64,000 bases of DNA from Gaiellasilicea sp963829845 (GTDB lineage: Bacteria > Actinomycetota > Thermoleophilia > Gaiellales > Gaiellaceae), in contig CAWHKD010000006.1 in NCBI GenBank assembly GCA_963829845.1, positions 81,626 through 145,625 of the forward strand. The letters run 5' to 3'. A program made the translations under genes and the position numbers. Numbering within the stretch: position 1 is the first letter of the stretch; each line of letters opens with the position of its first letter. Of the stretch, positions 24,103-32,055 are shown in pieces. The notes beneath the pieces were generated by a model that searched no databases, had not been told where the DNA came from, and saw nothing but the letters and a program-made list of their open reading frames with translations.

Positions 24103-24208
24103 GTGGTTGGGACATTCTAGCCGGGGTCTTGGCCGTCAAGCGCTTGGCCGACGGGCGGTGGTCGCTCGACCAGCTCCCGGATGTCGAGCGAACCCGCGTC
24201 AGCTGGGC

Positions 24209-24352
24209 CTAGGCAGCGCGCAGGCGGTCTCGCATCCCGAGCAGGAGCTCGTGCATCACCTCCGCGTCGCCTAGGACGGGCATGAAGCTCGTATCGCCGC
24301 CCAGCGCGGAACGACGTCCATGTGGACGTGTTCCGGGAGTTCCCGCCCCGGC
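24209..24352 (-). pseudogene. HIT-family hydrolase/transferase, C-terminal fragment with frameshifts
   Basis: Across two or three frame changes the minus strand reads AGAG, then PEHVHMDVVPRW (the HxHxH-type HIT signature region), then GGDTSFMPVLGDAEVMHELL and an end GMRDRLRAA. That is the C-terminal third of an Ap4A-hydrolase-like HIT protein. The N-terminal part is not recognisable upstream. It lies just outside the tRNA-Gly element and shares its indel-rich character. Confidence 0.55.
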
Positions 24353-24397
24353 CGGTCCGGAGTCGACCGCGAATATCCCGATCGCGCCGCCGAGCGG

Positions 24398-25441
24398 TTA
24401 GCTCATCGACGCCACGAGCGCCTCGCGGCGCGAGTGCTCCTTGCCGGTGCGGAATTCGGCGATGTACGCGTCGAAGTCCCACTTGTCCAGGAACTTCTCC
24501 GCTGCCCAGCGCCCGGAGTCGTACAGGGCGAGGGCGCGCTCCTTGCTCAGGTCGAACTCGGTCGTGCCGACGCCGAGCGTGGGGATCGGGATCGTACGTG
24601 CGTAGTTCGCCTGTTCGACGTAGAGCCGGTCGTGCGCCTCCATCATCGTCTGCGCGAGTGCCTTGACGTAGTCGATCACGGCACCCGGGCCATGGCTGGT
24701 CATCTTCGCCTTCGGCAGCCGAGCACCGATCGGGATCTCGGGCTTCGGCTCGACGAGGAGCAGTCCGAACGTCGGCCATTCGGGCACCTCTCCGTTGTCG
24801 CAGTCGAAGAGCCAGACAGGGAAGTTCGAGAGCATGCCGCCGTCGACGATGACGTGTACCTGGCCGGTCCGCGGGTTCTCGAAGCGGACCGGCTCGAAGA
24901 AGACCGGGATGCTCATGCTCATCCGCACGGCGAGCGCGACGTCGAGGGTGTCCGGCTCGATCCCGAGCTTCGTCGCGTCACGCGGGAGCACGAGCAGCTC
25001 GTGCGTCGTCACGTCCGAGGCGATCACCTGCAAGCGCGAGCGGTAGCGCGGATCGCCGGCGAACTCCTCCTGAACGAGGTCGGCGAACGTGTGGACGCCC
25101 TTCGCCGAGAGCCGCTCGCCGATCCACTCGAGGAAGCGGTCGCCCTCGTAGAGCCCGAGGTCGAGCAGCATGCTGAGCGAGCGCTCGACGAGCGGCACCT
25201 TGTCCTCCCAGGCGCGATCCTGGAACTGGCGATAGTCGAGCGAGACGATGATCTCGCGCAGCTCGTCGGCCGAGTACCCCGCCGCCAGCAGTGCGGCGGT
25301 GATCGCTCCGGCCGACGTCCCGGCGATGTTCTGCGGCCTGTACTCGCGCTCCTCGAGCGTCGCCAGTGCGCCCGCGAGCCCGATCCCCTTGACACCGCCG
25401 CCTTCGAAGACGAGATCGGCGTGGGTGTTGATGGCGTTCAT
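24398..25441 (-). CDS. Patatin-like phospholipase
   Basis: 347 residues. The patatin catalytic elements are complete: oxyanion loop FEGGGVKGIGLAGAL near residue 11, nucleophile elbow GTSAG near residue 41, and the catalytic Asp in VDGGMLSNFPVWLF near residue 202. No signal peptide, so a cytoplasmic or peripheral lipid acyl hydrolase of the RssA/YjjU-like group. ATG 25441 has AGGAGG 5 nt upstream. Divergent from the amidase gene; nothing nearby points to a secretion system. Confidence 0.92.
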   Translation of the reverse strand: MNAINTHADLVFEGGGVKGIGLAGALATLEEREYRPQNIAGTSAGAITAALLAAGYSADELREIIVSLDYRQFQDRAWEDKVPLVERSLSMLLDLGLYEGDRFLEWIGERLSAKGVHTFADLVQEEFAGDPRYRSRLQVIASDVTTHELLVLPRDATKLGIEPDTLDVALAVRMSMSIPVFFEPVRFENPRTGQVHVIVDGGMLSNFPVWLFDCDNGEVPEWPTFGLLLVEPKPEIPIGARLPKAKMTSHGPGAVIDYVKALAQTMMEAHDRLYVEQANYARTIPIPTLGVGTTEFDLSKERALALYDSGRWAAEKFLDKWDFDAYIAEFRTGKEHSRREALVASMS

Positions 25442-25560
25442 GCGGCCTCCTCTGCTTCGAGGCGGGCCGCACCGCCGGGATCGAGCTTGCATTGTGCTTC
25501 GGTCGGCGAAATCATGCAACCGAGGGGCACAACTTGCTGCGGCGCGGAGAGGGAGGCACC

Positions 25561-26385
25561 GTGGCGTACCCATTTGTCGAGAGCCCGCACGTGACCAAGA
25601 CCAGCGGGCGCAGGATCGACCTGATCGTGATCCACACGATGGAGATGGACGAGAAGGGCGAGACGGCCGAGCACTGCGCCCTCTGGTTCCGCAACCCGGC
25701 CGCGAAGGTATCGGCGCACTACTGCGTCGACGCGAACTCGATCGTCCAGTGCGTCCGCGACCAAGACGTCGGCTGGCACGCGCCGGGCGCGAACCACGAC
25801 GGGATCGGGATCGAGCACGCCGGCCGCGCCAAGCAGACGGGCCGCGACTGGAGCGACGCGTACTCGACGGCCATGCTCGAGCGCTCCGCGGGGCTGGTCG
25901 CCGACCTGTGCAAGAAGTACGCGATCCCGGTCACGTGGCTCTATGCCGCCGACCTTCAGGCCGGCAAGCGCGGGATCACGACCCACAAGGCCGTCAGCGA
26001 CGCATTCAAGCGTGGCTCGCACTGGGATCCGGGGCCGGGCTTCCCGGTCGAGCGCTACCTGGCACTCGTGCGCGCCAAGCTCGGCAAGAAGGCGCCGTCG
26101 AAGGACACTGCCCCGCTGAAGCCGAGCCCGCCAGTGCTGCGCCTCGGCTCGGAGGGCTGGCACGTGAAGCGGCTGCAACGGATGCTCCGCGGCTGCGATC
26201 TCTTTCCCGAGGCGGCACAGATCGACGGCGACTTCGGCGAAATCACGGAGGCGGCGGTGAAGGCGTTCCAGGAGTTCGCCGACCTCGAGCCCGACGGGAT
26301 CGTCGGTCCGTTGACCTGGCGGGCGCTTGTGGCCGCGGACGTGAAGGCCTCAGTCGCCGCGTCGGGAACCCTGCAGCCCGCCTAG
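25561..26385 (+). CDS. N-acetylmuramoyl-L-alanine amidase with peptidoglycan-binding domain
   Basis: 274 residues. An Amidase_2 domain (~1-170) shows DLIVIHTMEMDEKGET (zinc His), KVSAHYCVDANSIVQCV, DVGWHAPGANHDGIGIEHAG and the late HWDPGPGFP. A PG_binding_1 domain (~190-260) shows LRLGSEGWHVKRLQRML and DGDFGEITEAAVKAFQ with DGIVGPLTW. It cleaves the glycan-peptide amide bond. No signal peptide is visible from GTG 25561 (GAGGGAGG upstream), so export would need another route or lysis. It could be a phage-derived endolysin. Confidence 0.92.
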   Translation: MAYPFVESPHVTKTSGRRIDLIVIHTMEMDEKGETAEHCALWFRNPAAKVSAHYCVDANSIVQCVRDQDVGWHAPGANHDGIGIEHAGRAKQTGRDWSDAYSTAMLERSAGLVADLCKKYAIPVTWLYAADLQAGKRGITTHKAVSDAFKRGSHWDPGPGFPVERYLALVRAKLGKKAPSKDTAPLKPSPPVLRLGSEGWHVKRLQRMLRGCDLFPEAAQIDGDFGEITEAAVKAFQEFADLEPDGIVGPLTWRALVAADVKASVAASGTLQPA

Positions 26386-26400
26386 CGCCCGCGACGCTTC

Positions 26401-28758
26401 TCAGGCGGTCGGAACCCAGATGAGCGTCGTCTCGACGACGCGCACGTCGCCGGCTTCGAGCCGGATCGTGACCGTCTCGACGGCGTCAGCCTTCGCCGCC
26501 CATTTCTCGTCGATTTCGGCCACCTCGTCCAGGATCTCCTGCTCGAGCTCCGCGAGATCGTCCTCGGCGAGCTCGGCCTTCTCCTCGGCGCTCTCTTTCC
26601 GTTCGGCCGCGCGCGTGCTCATGCCCCGGCGGCTCGCTGCGCCGCCGAGCGCCCGGCCGGCGCGCGCAATCGTGCGGGTGTCCGCTTTCCCACCGAGGAG
26701 CACTCCGACGACGCTGCCGAGGCCGGACAGGAGCTCGGTGCTCTGCCGCGAGCTCTGCTCGACGGACGCCTGCTCGACCCGCTGGCGGGCCGTGTCGAGC
26801 GCGCGTTCGAGCCGGTCGCGCTTCGCCTCCAAACGGTCGCGGATCTTCGCCGTCTCGGCATCCGCGGCGGCCTGCGCCGCCTCGTCGGCGCGGGCGGCGA
26901 ACTGCTCCGGTGTCTCGCCCGGCCGGGAGTAGAGATCGAGCTCGGCGTTGCGGAGCAGCTCGAGCGCCTGCGTGTCGGTCAGGCGCCGCCGGATCTCGCG
27001 GCCGGCGTCGCCGAAGAAGGCCGTCTTGTCGAGTGGGACCTGCGGCAGCACGTACACGGCGCCGTCGGGAGCCTCGGCGCGTAGGTCCCGATTGTCGTAG
27101 TCGACGGTCGTCTCGCGGTCGAGATCGAGCCCGGTGTCGAGCGGGCCGTAGACCGCTTCCCACTCCTGCGTCGTGTCGAGATCGGCTTTGGTGTCGTCGA
27201 AGCGGAGGCTGACACGGGCTGCGAGGAACGCCTGCAGGCGCTTGCCGGCAGGATCGGCGCCGATATCGGCCGCCCAGGGCGCAGCCGGGTCGAGCCAGCG
27301 GACCGGAATGCCGTCGGCGACCGGCGGCGCGACGCTGCTCTCGTCGTCTGCGAGGGGATCTTGGGTGACTGTCACACGTTCTTCCGCCGCGGGCGGCGAT
27401 TCGGGCGTCAGCGTCGCGATCTGCTCCTTCGTCAGCGGCCCGCGCAAGAACGACATCGCCCAGCGGGTGGAGAAGAGCTCCGGCTCGTCGCGATGCGCAC
27501 TCTGGAGCAGGAACTGACGCTGCTCGAGGCCGCCGATCGCGGTGTCGAGCTTCGCGACGTCGACGCCACCGGCGGCCGAGCGCAGGCCCTCGAGCACGCG
27601 CTCCTTGTCCCGCTCCGTCTGCAGCCGGCCGATGAACCAGGTGCCGGCGTTCGCCATCGCCTTGTAGTCGAGGTCAACCGGGTTCTGCGTCGCGACCACC
27701 ATCCCGATCCCGAATGCGCGAGCCTGCTTGAGCAGCGTCAGGATCGGCTTCTTCGACGGCGGCATCGCCGTCGGCGGCGCGAACCCCATCACCTCGTCGA
27801 GGTAGACGAGGCCGCGCAACTCGCTCGTGCCGGACTGGCCGCGCATCCACGTGATCAGGCGCGAGAGCACGAGCGTGACCACGAGTTGCCGCTCCTGGTC
27901 GGAGAGGTGGGCGAGGTAGATGACGGCGGCGCGCGGTTTGCCGTCTTCGGTGTGGAGCAGCGCGGCGGGGTCGAGCGCCGGCCCGCGGCCCCAGGCGGCG
28001 AACGACGGCGAGGCGACAAGCGCGTTCAGGCGAACCGCGAGCTCGTCTCGCTCGTCCGGCGGCAGGAAGGCGTCGATCTCGAAGACGCCGAGCTTGCGCA
28101 GCGGGGGCTTCTGGATCTGACCGATCAGCGTGCCGAGGTCGAGGTCGGTGCCGGCGCGCCAGTTGTGCTCGAGCAGGTTCGAGACGAGGACGTGCTCGCG
28201 GCTGCCGAGCGGGTCGGCCTCGATCCCGATCAGGCCGAGCAGGCTCGAGACGGTGCCCTCGATCTCGTCCCGGATCGCCTCCTCGTCGGTCTCCCACGAC
28301 AGCGTCGGCGCCTGCAGCGAGCCGATCACGTTCAGCGGCACGCCCGCCTCGGACCCGGGCGTGTAGAGCGTCACGTCGGCTGCGTCGCGGAGCGCCTGGA
28401 TCCGCTCCGGGCCGATTCCCGAGCGCTCCAGTCCGCCTTTCCAGAGCTCAGCCGTCTTCTGCGCGTACTCGTCCGGCGTCTGGCCGGCGTCGCGCGCAGC
28501 CGACTCGTCGATCCAGGGGCGGAAGCTCGCGGCCGAGAGGTCGGGGAACGTGAGCGCGAGGTTCCCCATGTCCCCCTTGGGGTCGAGGATCAGGGCGGGC
28601 ACTCCTTTCGCGAGCGCCTCCTCGAGCAGCACGATCCCGAGACCGGTCTTGCCGGAGCCCGTCATTCCCACGATCACGGCATGCGTCGTCAGGTCGTCCG
28701 GATCGAGGACGAGCTCGCCGCCGTCGAGCAGCTTGCCGAGCTGGTATCCGTCCGCCAC
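26401..28758 (-). CDS. HerA/DUF853-type ATPase
   Basis: 785 residues. Walker A is VGMTGSGKTG near residue 33, followed by LILDPKGDMGNLALTFPDL. Further HerA-like motifs are AVIYLAHLSDQERQLVV, the Walker B-type strand LRGLVYLDEVMGF and VVATQNPVDLDYKA. After about residue 590 comes a long charged coiled-coil (EAKRDRLERALDTARQRVEQ and AEEKAELAEDDLAELEQEI) and a final beta stretch. HerA/FtsK-superfamily ATPases pump or load DNA, but the partner nuclease NurA is not adjacent. GTG 28758 has TAGGCT 6 nt upstream (leaderless). Confidence 0.87.
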   Translation of the reverse strand: MADGYQLGKLLDGGELVLDPDDLTTHAVIVGMTGSGKTGLGIVLLEEALAKGVPALILDPKGDMGNLALTFPDLSAASFRPWIDESAARDAGQTPDEYAQKTAELWKGGLERSGIGPERIQALRDAADVTLYTPGSEAGVPLNVIGSLQAPTLSWETDEEAIRDEIEGTVSSLLGLIGIEADPLGSREHVLVSNLLEHNWRAGTDLDLGTLIGQIQKPPLRKLGVFEIDAFLPPDERDELAVRLNALVASPSFAAWGRGPALDPAALLHTEDGKPRAAVIYLAHLSDQERQLVVTLVLSRLITWMRGQSGTSELRGLVYLDEVMGFAPPTAMPPSKKPILTLLKQARAFGIGMVVATQNPVDLDYKAMANAGTWFIGRLQTERDKERVLEGLRSAAGGVDVAKLDTAIGGLEQRQFLLQSAHRDEPELFSTRWAMSFLRGPLTKEQIATLTPESPPAAEERVTVTQDPLADDESSVAPPVADGIPVRWLDPAAPWAADIGADPAGKRLQAFLAARVSLRFDDTKADLDTTQEWEAVYGPLDTGLDLDRETTVDYDNRDLRAEAPDGAVYVLPQVPLDKTAFFGDAGREIRRRLTDTQALELLRNAELDLYSRPGETPEQFAARADEAAQAAADAETAKIRDRLEAKRDRLERALDTARQRVEQASVEQSSRQSTELLSGLGSVVGVLLGGKADTRTIARAGRALGGAASRRGMSTRAAERKESAEEKAELAEDDLAELEQEILDEVAEIDEKWAAKADAVETVTIRLEAGDVRVVETTLIWVPTA

Positions 28759-28875
28759 CGCGCGAGCCTACCCGGAGCGGGGACGCATGACGCGCCGGAC
28801 CGGGGAGGGCGGACCGTCCGCTTCTGCGAGACACTGGACGCCCCGATGCAACGCCGCCCAGAGCAAGACCAACAC

Positions 28876-29004
28876 GTGGCCTCACTCGTCTGCCTCGAGT
28901 GCGCCGACGAGTCGGATGAGGCCGCCGGCTGGCGCGCCTACCGCGACGAGGACGAGTTGCTCGTCTACTGCGCCGACTGCGCCGCCCGCGAGTTCGACGT
29001 CTAG
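28876..29004 (+). CDS. Small zinc-ribbon-like protein
   Basis: 42 residues from GTG 28876, which gives the natural start of a CxxC...CxxC protein (CLEC near residue 5 and CADC near residue 33) with an acidic body. An upstream in-frame ATG at 28846 would add 10 polar residues. Likely binds one zinc; role unknown. Divergent from the HerA-like ATPase. Confidence 0.6.
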   Translation: MASLVCLECADESDEAAGWRAYRDEDELLVYCADCAAREFDV

Positions 29005-29086
29005 CCCGCGGGCGGCGCGGCTCCCTCTTTGGGGTGAGGCGCGGACGGCCTCGCGCGCCGAGACTGAGCCCGTGCCTGCGGCGCAC

Positions 29087-29869
29087 ATGACCCGTCTCTT
29101 CTTGGCGACGGCCGCGACGATCTACGTCGTCGTCTTCGTGGCGTTCCTGCTCCTCGAGCATCCCGGGCTCGGCCTCGGCCACTTCTACTACCTCGCGATC
29201 GCGCTCGTGGCGCTCGCCCTCGGGCCTGCCTGGGGCGCCGCCGCGGGGCTCCTGGCGACGCTGCTGTACATGACCGGGGTCCTGATCAACCACGCCATGC
29301 CCTCGAGCGAGATCCTCACGATCTCGACGCCGATCCGGTTCGTCAACTTCCTCGCGATCGGTGCGCTCCTGGGCTGGTTCGCGGCGCACTACCGCGAGGC
29401 GAACGCGGAGCTGCAGATCCTGGCGCAGCGCGACCTCGTCACCGGCCTGCCGAACACGCGTGCCTTCGAACGGGCGATCGACCGGCGGCTGGCATCGCGC
29501 TCGCCGTTCGCGCTACTCGTCGGCGACTTCGACTCGCTCGACCTGGCCCAGGATCAAGATCAGGCAATGCGGCTCCTCGCCGACACGCTCGCCGGCGTGC
29601 TCGGCCCGGACACCGACCTGGCGCGAGTCGGCGCGGAGGAGCTCGCCGTGCTGACGGCGTGCGAGAGCCTCGAACAGGCCGGACAGCTCGCGGCGAGGCT
29701 CGAGCGAACCCTCTGCGAAACCGGCGCTCTGGTCACTTTCGGCTGGTCGGCGTTCCCGCGTGAGGGTGAGAACGCGCTGACCCTCTACCGCGCCGCCGAT
29801 GAGCGCCTCTACGCGCGGCGGGTGCTACGCGAGCCGCGCGTCCACGTTCCGCACGCCGTCGGCGCCTAA
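29087..29869 (+). CDS. Membrane protein with degenerate GGDEF domain
   Basis: 260 residues. Four hydrophobic segments occupy residues ~4-115 (such as LFLATAATIYVVVFVAFLLL). A GGDEF-type domain follows, opening QRDLVTGLPNTRAFERAIDR, the standard DxLTGLxNR-like start. The signature itself is altered: VGAEELAVL stands where GGDEF is expected and the metal-binding region reads VGDFDSLD. Diguanylate cyclase activity is therefore unlikely; it may bind a nucleotide or act as a scaffold. An upstream in-frame GTG (29072) is an alternative start. Confidence 0.8.
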   Translation: MTRLFLATAATIYVVVFVAFLLLEHPGLGLGHFYYLAIALVALALGPAWGAAAGLLATLLYMTGVLINHAMPSSEILTISTPIRFVNFLAIGALLGWFAAHYREANAELQILAQRDLVTGLPNTRAFERAIDRRLASRSPFALLVGDFDSLDLAQDQDQAMRLLADTLAGVLGPDTDLARVGAEELAVLTACESLEQAGQLAARLERTLCETGALVTFGWSAFPREGENALTLYRAADERLYARRVLREPRVHVPHAVGA

Positions 29870-29935
29870 CCGGCTGGGCACGACCGTCGCCGGCGTTTCC
29901 GGAGGGAGCGCTGCGGGGACCGAGCAGGTAATGAC

Positions 29936-30316
29936 GTGGGTCGCCCCGTGATCTCCTGGGAGACGATCGTCTACGGCGCGTTCCTGTCCGCGATCGCGGC
30001 GGCATTGCTCGTGTTCGCCGTCCGCCGCGACCGCCGAATCGATCTGCTCGCCGCCGCCGCGGTGGCCGGCGCACTCGGTCCGCTCTTGTGGAACGCGATC
30101 CTGCATCGCGTCGAAGCCCGCGAGTTCTTCGTCGACGCTCCCATCTCGATCATGCCCGCGAGCTGGCAGGACGCCGGCTCGGGGGTGTTCACGGTCGCGG
30201 TCGCCGCCGTCGTCCTCGGCCTCGGCCCGCTCCGCGACGACTCAGGCCGTCGCGTTGTCGTCTGCTCGCTGCTCTGCGGCCTCGGCGCGTTCCTCGTCGA
30301 CGTCTACCTCTACTAG
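29936..30316 (+). CDS. Small integral membrane protein, uncharacterised
   Basis: 126 residues with hydrophobic stretches at about 8-27 (IVYGAFLSAIAAALLVFAV), 36-55, 83-98 and 108-125, separated by short Arg/Asp loops, so about four membrane helices. No catalytic motif or family recognised. GTG 29936 is used; GTG 29948 is a close alternative. Followed by a strong hairpin. Confidence 0.65.
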   Translation: MGRPVISWETIVYGAFLSAIAAALLVFAVRRDRRIDLLAAAAVAGALGPLLWNAILHRVEAREFFVDAPISIMPASWQDAGSGVFTVAVAAVVLGLGPLRDDSGRRVVVCSLLCGLGAFLVDVYLY

Positions 30317-30318
30317 GA

Positions 30319-30356
30319 CCGTCCGACCGGGCGGTTGTCGCGCCCGCCCGGACGGA
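30319..30356 (+). terminator. Large hairpin after the 29936 gene
   Basis: CCGTCCGACCGGGCGG (from 30320) can pair with GCCCGCCCGGACGG (ending 30356) with small bulges, directly after the stop codon. The next ~190 bp (30357-30543) contain further short hairpins but no recognised gene or known riboswitch. Confidence 0.5.
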
Positions 30357-30543
30357 ATAGCATCACCGCACCGCGGGGCGGGCGGTGCCCGGACTCGACT
30401 CCTCTCCCCATCGGAGACCCAAGCGGCTGGGCGTAGTTCTGCGGCACGCGGGGATCCGCCTCGCGGTTCACCGAAACGAGTGAACCTGCGCAGATCAACC
30501 CCGTTCGGGGGGTGCCGTCAACCGGAGTCGCTGCGTAGTGTCG

Positions 30544-30570
30544 AGGAGAGGACATGCGGCGTCCTCTCCT
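30544..30570 (+). promoter_or_regulatory. Hairpin enclosing the ribosome site and start codon
   Basis: AGGAGAGGAC (30544-30553) and GTCCTCTCCT (30561-30570) are a perfect 10-bp inverted repeat. The left arm is the ribosome site of the 30554 gene and its ATG opens the 7-nt loop, so the folded RNA would hide the ribosome site. Confidence 0.5.
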
Positions 30571-30793
30571 GCGGCACATGAAGATTCACGTCAGCGACCC
30601 AACCCTCGTCCCGAGCCTACTCGCGTTCCTGCTGGAGCGCGCGCATGTCATTGCAGACCAGGTCGGCCCGCACGAGATCGAGGTCTCGCTGCTCGGCTCG
30701 ATGAACACCGCCAAGCGCCGGCTCGAACTCGATCTGATGCTGCAGTTCTGGCGTGCGGCGCACGAGCAGGCAGAGACGCGGATTCTCGACTAG
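30554..30793 (+). CDS. Small soluble protein, uncharacterised
   Basis: 79 residues. MKIHVSDPTLVPSLLAFLLE begins at the second in-frame ATG (30578), leaving eight residues (MRRPLLRH) from the first. The body mixes two helices and a strand (HEIEVSLLGSM) and ends with a charged helix. No family recognised. ATG 30554 is favoured by the AGGAGAGG ribosome site, though 30578 gives a more natural N-terminus. Stops tail-to-tail with the 30790 gene (4-nt overlap). Confidence 0.6.
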   Translation: MRRPLLRHMKIHVSDPTLVPSLLAFLLERAHVIADQVGPHEIEVSLLGSMNTAKRRLELDLMLQFWRAAHEQAETRILD

Positions 30794-30936
30794 GAGTTGG
30801 GGCTGGCGCTACCTGCGTGGCGGCGCGTACGAGCCCTCGCCGCGAGCCAGAGCACGAAGCCTCCCATCACGAAGACGACGACCGCCGTCATCCCCGCCAC
30901 GAGAAAGAAGGCGAGCCAGTCGGACGGCAGGCTCAC
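30790..30936 (-). CDS. 48-residue single-span membrane protein
   Basis: GTG 30936 starts SLPSDWLAFFLVAGMTAVVV followed by FVMGGFVLWLAARARTRRH, one long membrane helix with a basic cytoplasmic tail. AGGTGA lies 6 nt before the GTG, inside the end of the upstream tiny ORF, and the two overlap as GTGA, so it is translationally coupled. Too short for family assignment; resembles small regulatory subunits that modulate a membrane complex. Confidence 0.5.
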   Translation of the reverse strand: MSLPSDWLAFFLVAGMTAVVVFVMGGFVLWLAARARTRRHAGSASPNS

Positions 30937-31031
30937 TCGATCACCTGCGCAATGCCGGACGCGGCGGTCGGGACGAAGGACGCGGACGCTGCGGTGAGCG
31001 CGGCCACGACAATGATGAGACGTCGGTTCAA
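30933..31031 (-). CDS. 32-residue signal-peptide-like ORF
   Basis: TTG 31031 opens NRRLIIVVAALTAASASFVP, a basic start plus hydrophobic core, then TAAS and a short tail GIAQVIE. AAAGG lies about 10 nt before the TTG. Like the 20423 ORF it is little more than a signal sequence. It overlaps the 48-residue membrane protein gene (GTGA). It could be an exported micropeptide, or a leader whose translation opens the next gene. Confidence 0.45.
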   Translation of the reverse strand: MNRRLIIVVAALTAASASFVPTAASGIAQVIE

Positions 31032-31173
31032 TGGGAGCCTTTGTCTGGTTGGTCGAGCGTCTGCGGGGCGCTTGATCGGGCGTGACTCAGACAAAAGTAG
31101 GGCTCGCCGTCTTGCCCAGATAGGACACGATCGGGTCACTTTCTCCACCGGGCGTCGAGGGCATGCTGGCGGC

Positions 31174-31449
31174 GTGAACGTGGGCATCAAGCTCAGACTG
31201 CAGGGCACCGACGGCGGCGATCTCGGGATAGCTCATGCGCCGGCACCGGTCGAGCGAGGCGATGTGCTCGCGCTCGCGGACGGGTCGATCTGGCGCGTGG
31301 TCAACCTGATCGACCTCGACGACCTCGGGGGCATCACGCGCGTGATCGACATGCTCTGCATGGTCGAACCCGCCAAGCGCCTGACGCTGCGGCCGCAGCG
31401 CACGAACCCGGGGGTTCGCGGGGCTGCTTCGTTGACGGGTCGAGCCTAG
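31174..31449 (+). CDS. Uncharacterised 91-residue protein ending at the corA att site
   Basis: GTG 31174 gives NVGIKLRLQGTDGGDLGIAH, a small beta-rich soluble protein with a VERGDVLALADGSIWRVVNL core; no family recognised. CATGCT lies 6 nt before the GTG, a weaker form of the local leaderless pattern. Its TAG stop (31447-31449) is shared with the left corA-end repeat; before insertion of the element it would have overlapped the corA stop tail-to-tail (CTAG). Confidence 0.6.
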   Translation: MNVGIKLRLQGTDGGDLGIAHAPAPVERGDVLALADGSIWRVVNLIDLDDLGGITRVIDMLCMVEPAKRLTLRPQRTNPGVRGAASLTGRA

Positions 31450-31472
31450 AGCCAGTGCTTCCAGCGGAAGAA
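31446..31472 (-). repeat. Displaced copy of the corA 3' end (left att site)
   Basis: 27 bp matching 33873-33899, the end of corA, with one mismatch (26/27). On the minus strand both read the codons for FFRWKHWL plus stop. The copy is not attached to any corA coding sequence. Confidence 0.8.
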
Positions 31473-31563
31473 CGAAGCGCCCCCTGTATCCAAGCCGTTT
31501 CCGCTTAACCATGCGGTTCCGAAATTGCCGGTTGCCGCTGTAGGCGCTCTGAAATGCTGTCCC

Positions 31564-31586
31564 CGTGTGGTCCCGGTGTGGTCTCG
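31564..31586. repeat. Tandem 11-bp repeats near the left end of the element
   Basis: GTGTGGTCCCG followed at once by GTGTGGTCTCG; the same tandem pair is present at 33817-33838 near the right end. Putative integrase arm-binding sites. Confidence 0.55.
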
Positions 31587-31744
31587 GGAACGTCGCCATG
31601 GCCGACAGCGGCGCGTAGCCTCGCCGTACCTGTAACCCGCTGGCGCACCGGCGGAGAGACGCGTGTTGACAACTCCTCCGCAGGAGGAATAGCGTCGCGA
31701 CGAACGGTCGACATTCACGACCGTCGGCGAGATAGGAGGTTTAC

Positions 31745-31993
31745 ATGAGGCTGCGGCGTCTCAAGTTCCTCGTCGCGTTCCCGTTCGTCCTGACCGTGGC
31801 GTGGCTCGTGGCCCCAACTGCGTCCGCGGAACCGTCGGAGAACGCAAGCTGCGCGGCGGTTTTGATTGAACCGCTAGGTCCGCCCGGCCTGTTCCATGTC
31901 GAGTTCGGGCTAGGTATGACCGGGTTCGGGCGAGATGTCGTTAGCTTCGTCGCCCACTACCCGAGGGGTGCCCGCTGTAGCGAGCTGCTCTAA
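31745..31993 (+). CDS. Small secreted protein, uncharacterised
   Basis: 82 residues. Signal peptide RLRRLKFLVAFPFVLTVAWL with cleavage after PTASA (residue ~27). The mature ~55 residues hold two Cys near either end (NASCAAV and GARCSELL), probably disulphide-linked. TAGGAGG precedes the ATG by 5 nt. No family recognised; cargo of the corA element. Confidence 0.65.
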   Translation: MRLRRLKFLVAFPFVLTVAWLVAPTASAEPSENASCAAVLIEPLGPPGLFHVEFGLGMTGFGRDVVSFVAHYPRGARCSELL

Positions 31994-32005
31994 GGGAAAA
32001 CCTCT

Positions 32006-32031
32006 CGCCGCCCAGCGGGGAACGGGCGGCG
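32006..32031 (+). terminator. Hairpin after the small secreted-protein gene
   Basis: CGCCGCCC (32006-32013) pairs with GGGCGGCG (32024-32031), 12 nt past the stop; no T-tract. Confidence 0.5.
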
Positions 32032-32055
32032 GGGGTACACCGTTAGGCGCGGGCC

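Noticed and set aside
27361..28800. Long plus-strand frame opposite the HerA-like ATPase
   Set aside because: Shadow of the ATPase gene; only its last part, the 28876-29004 CxxC protein, has independent support.
30313..30579. 88-codon minus-strand frame
   Set aside because: Composition looks like translated structured non-coding DNA; no ribosome site or family match, and it overlaps the start hairpin of the 30554 gene.
31473..31718. Minus-strand frame ending FFRWKHWL as a truncated corA
   Set aside because: Only the last eight codons match corA; everything upstream is unrelated element DNA, so it is an att repeat and not a gene remnant.
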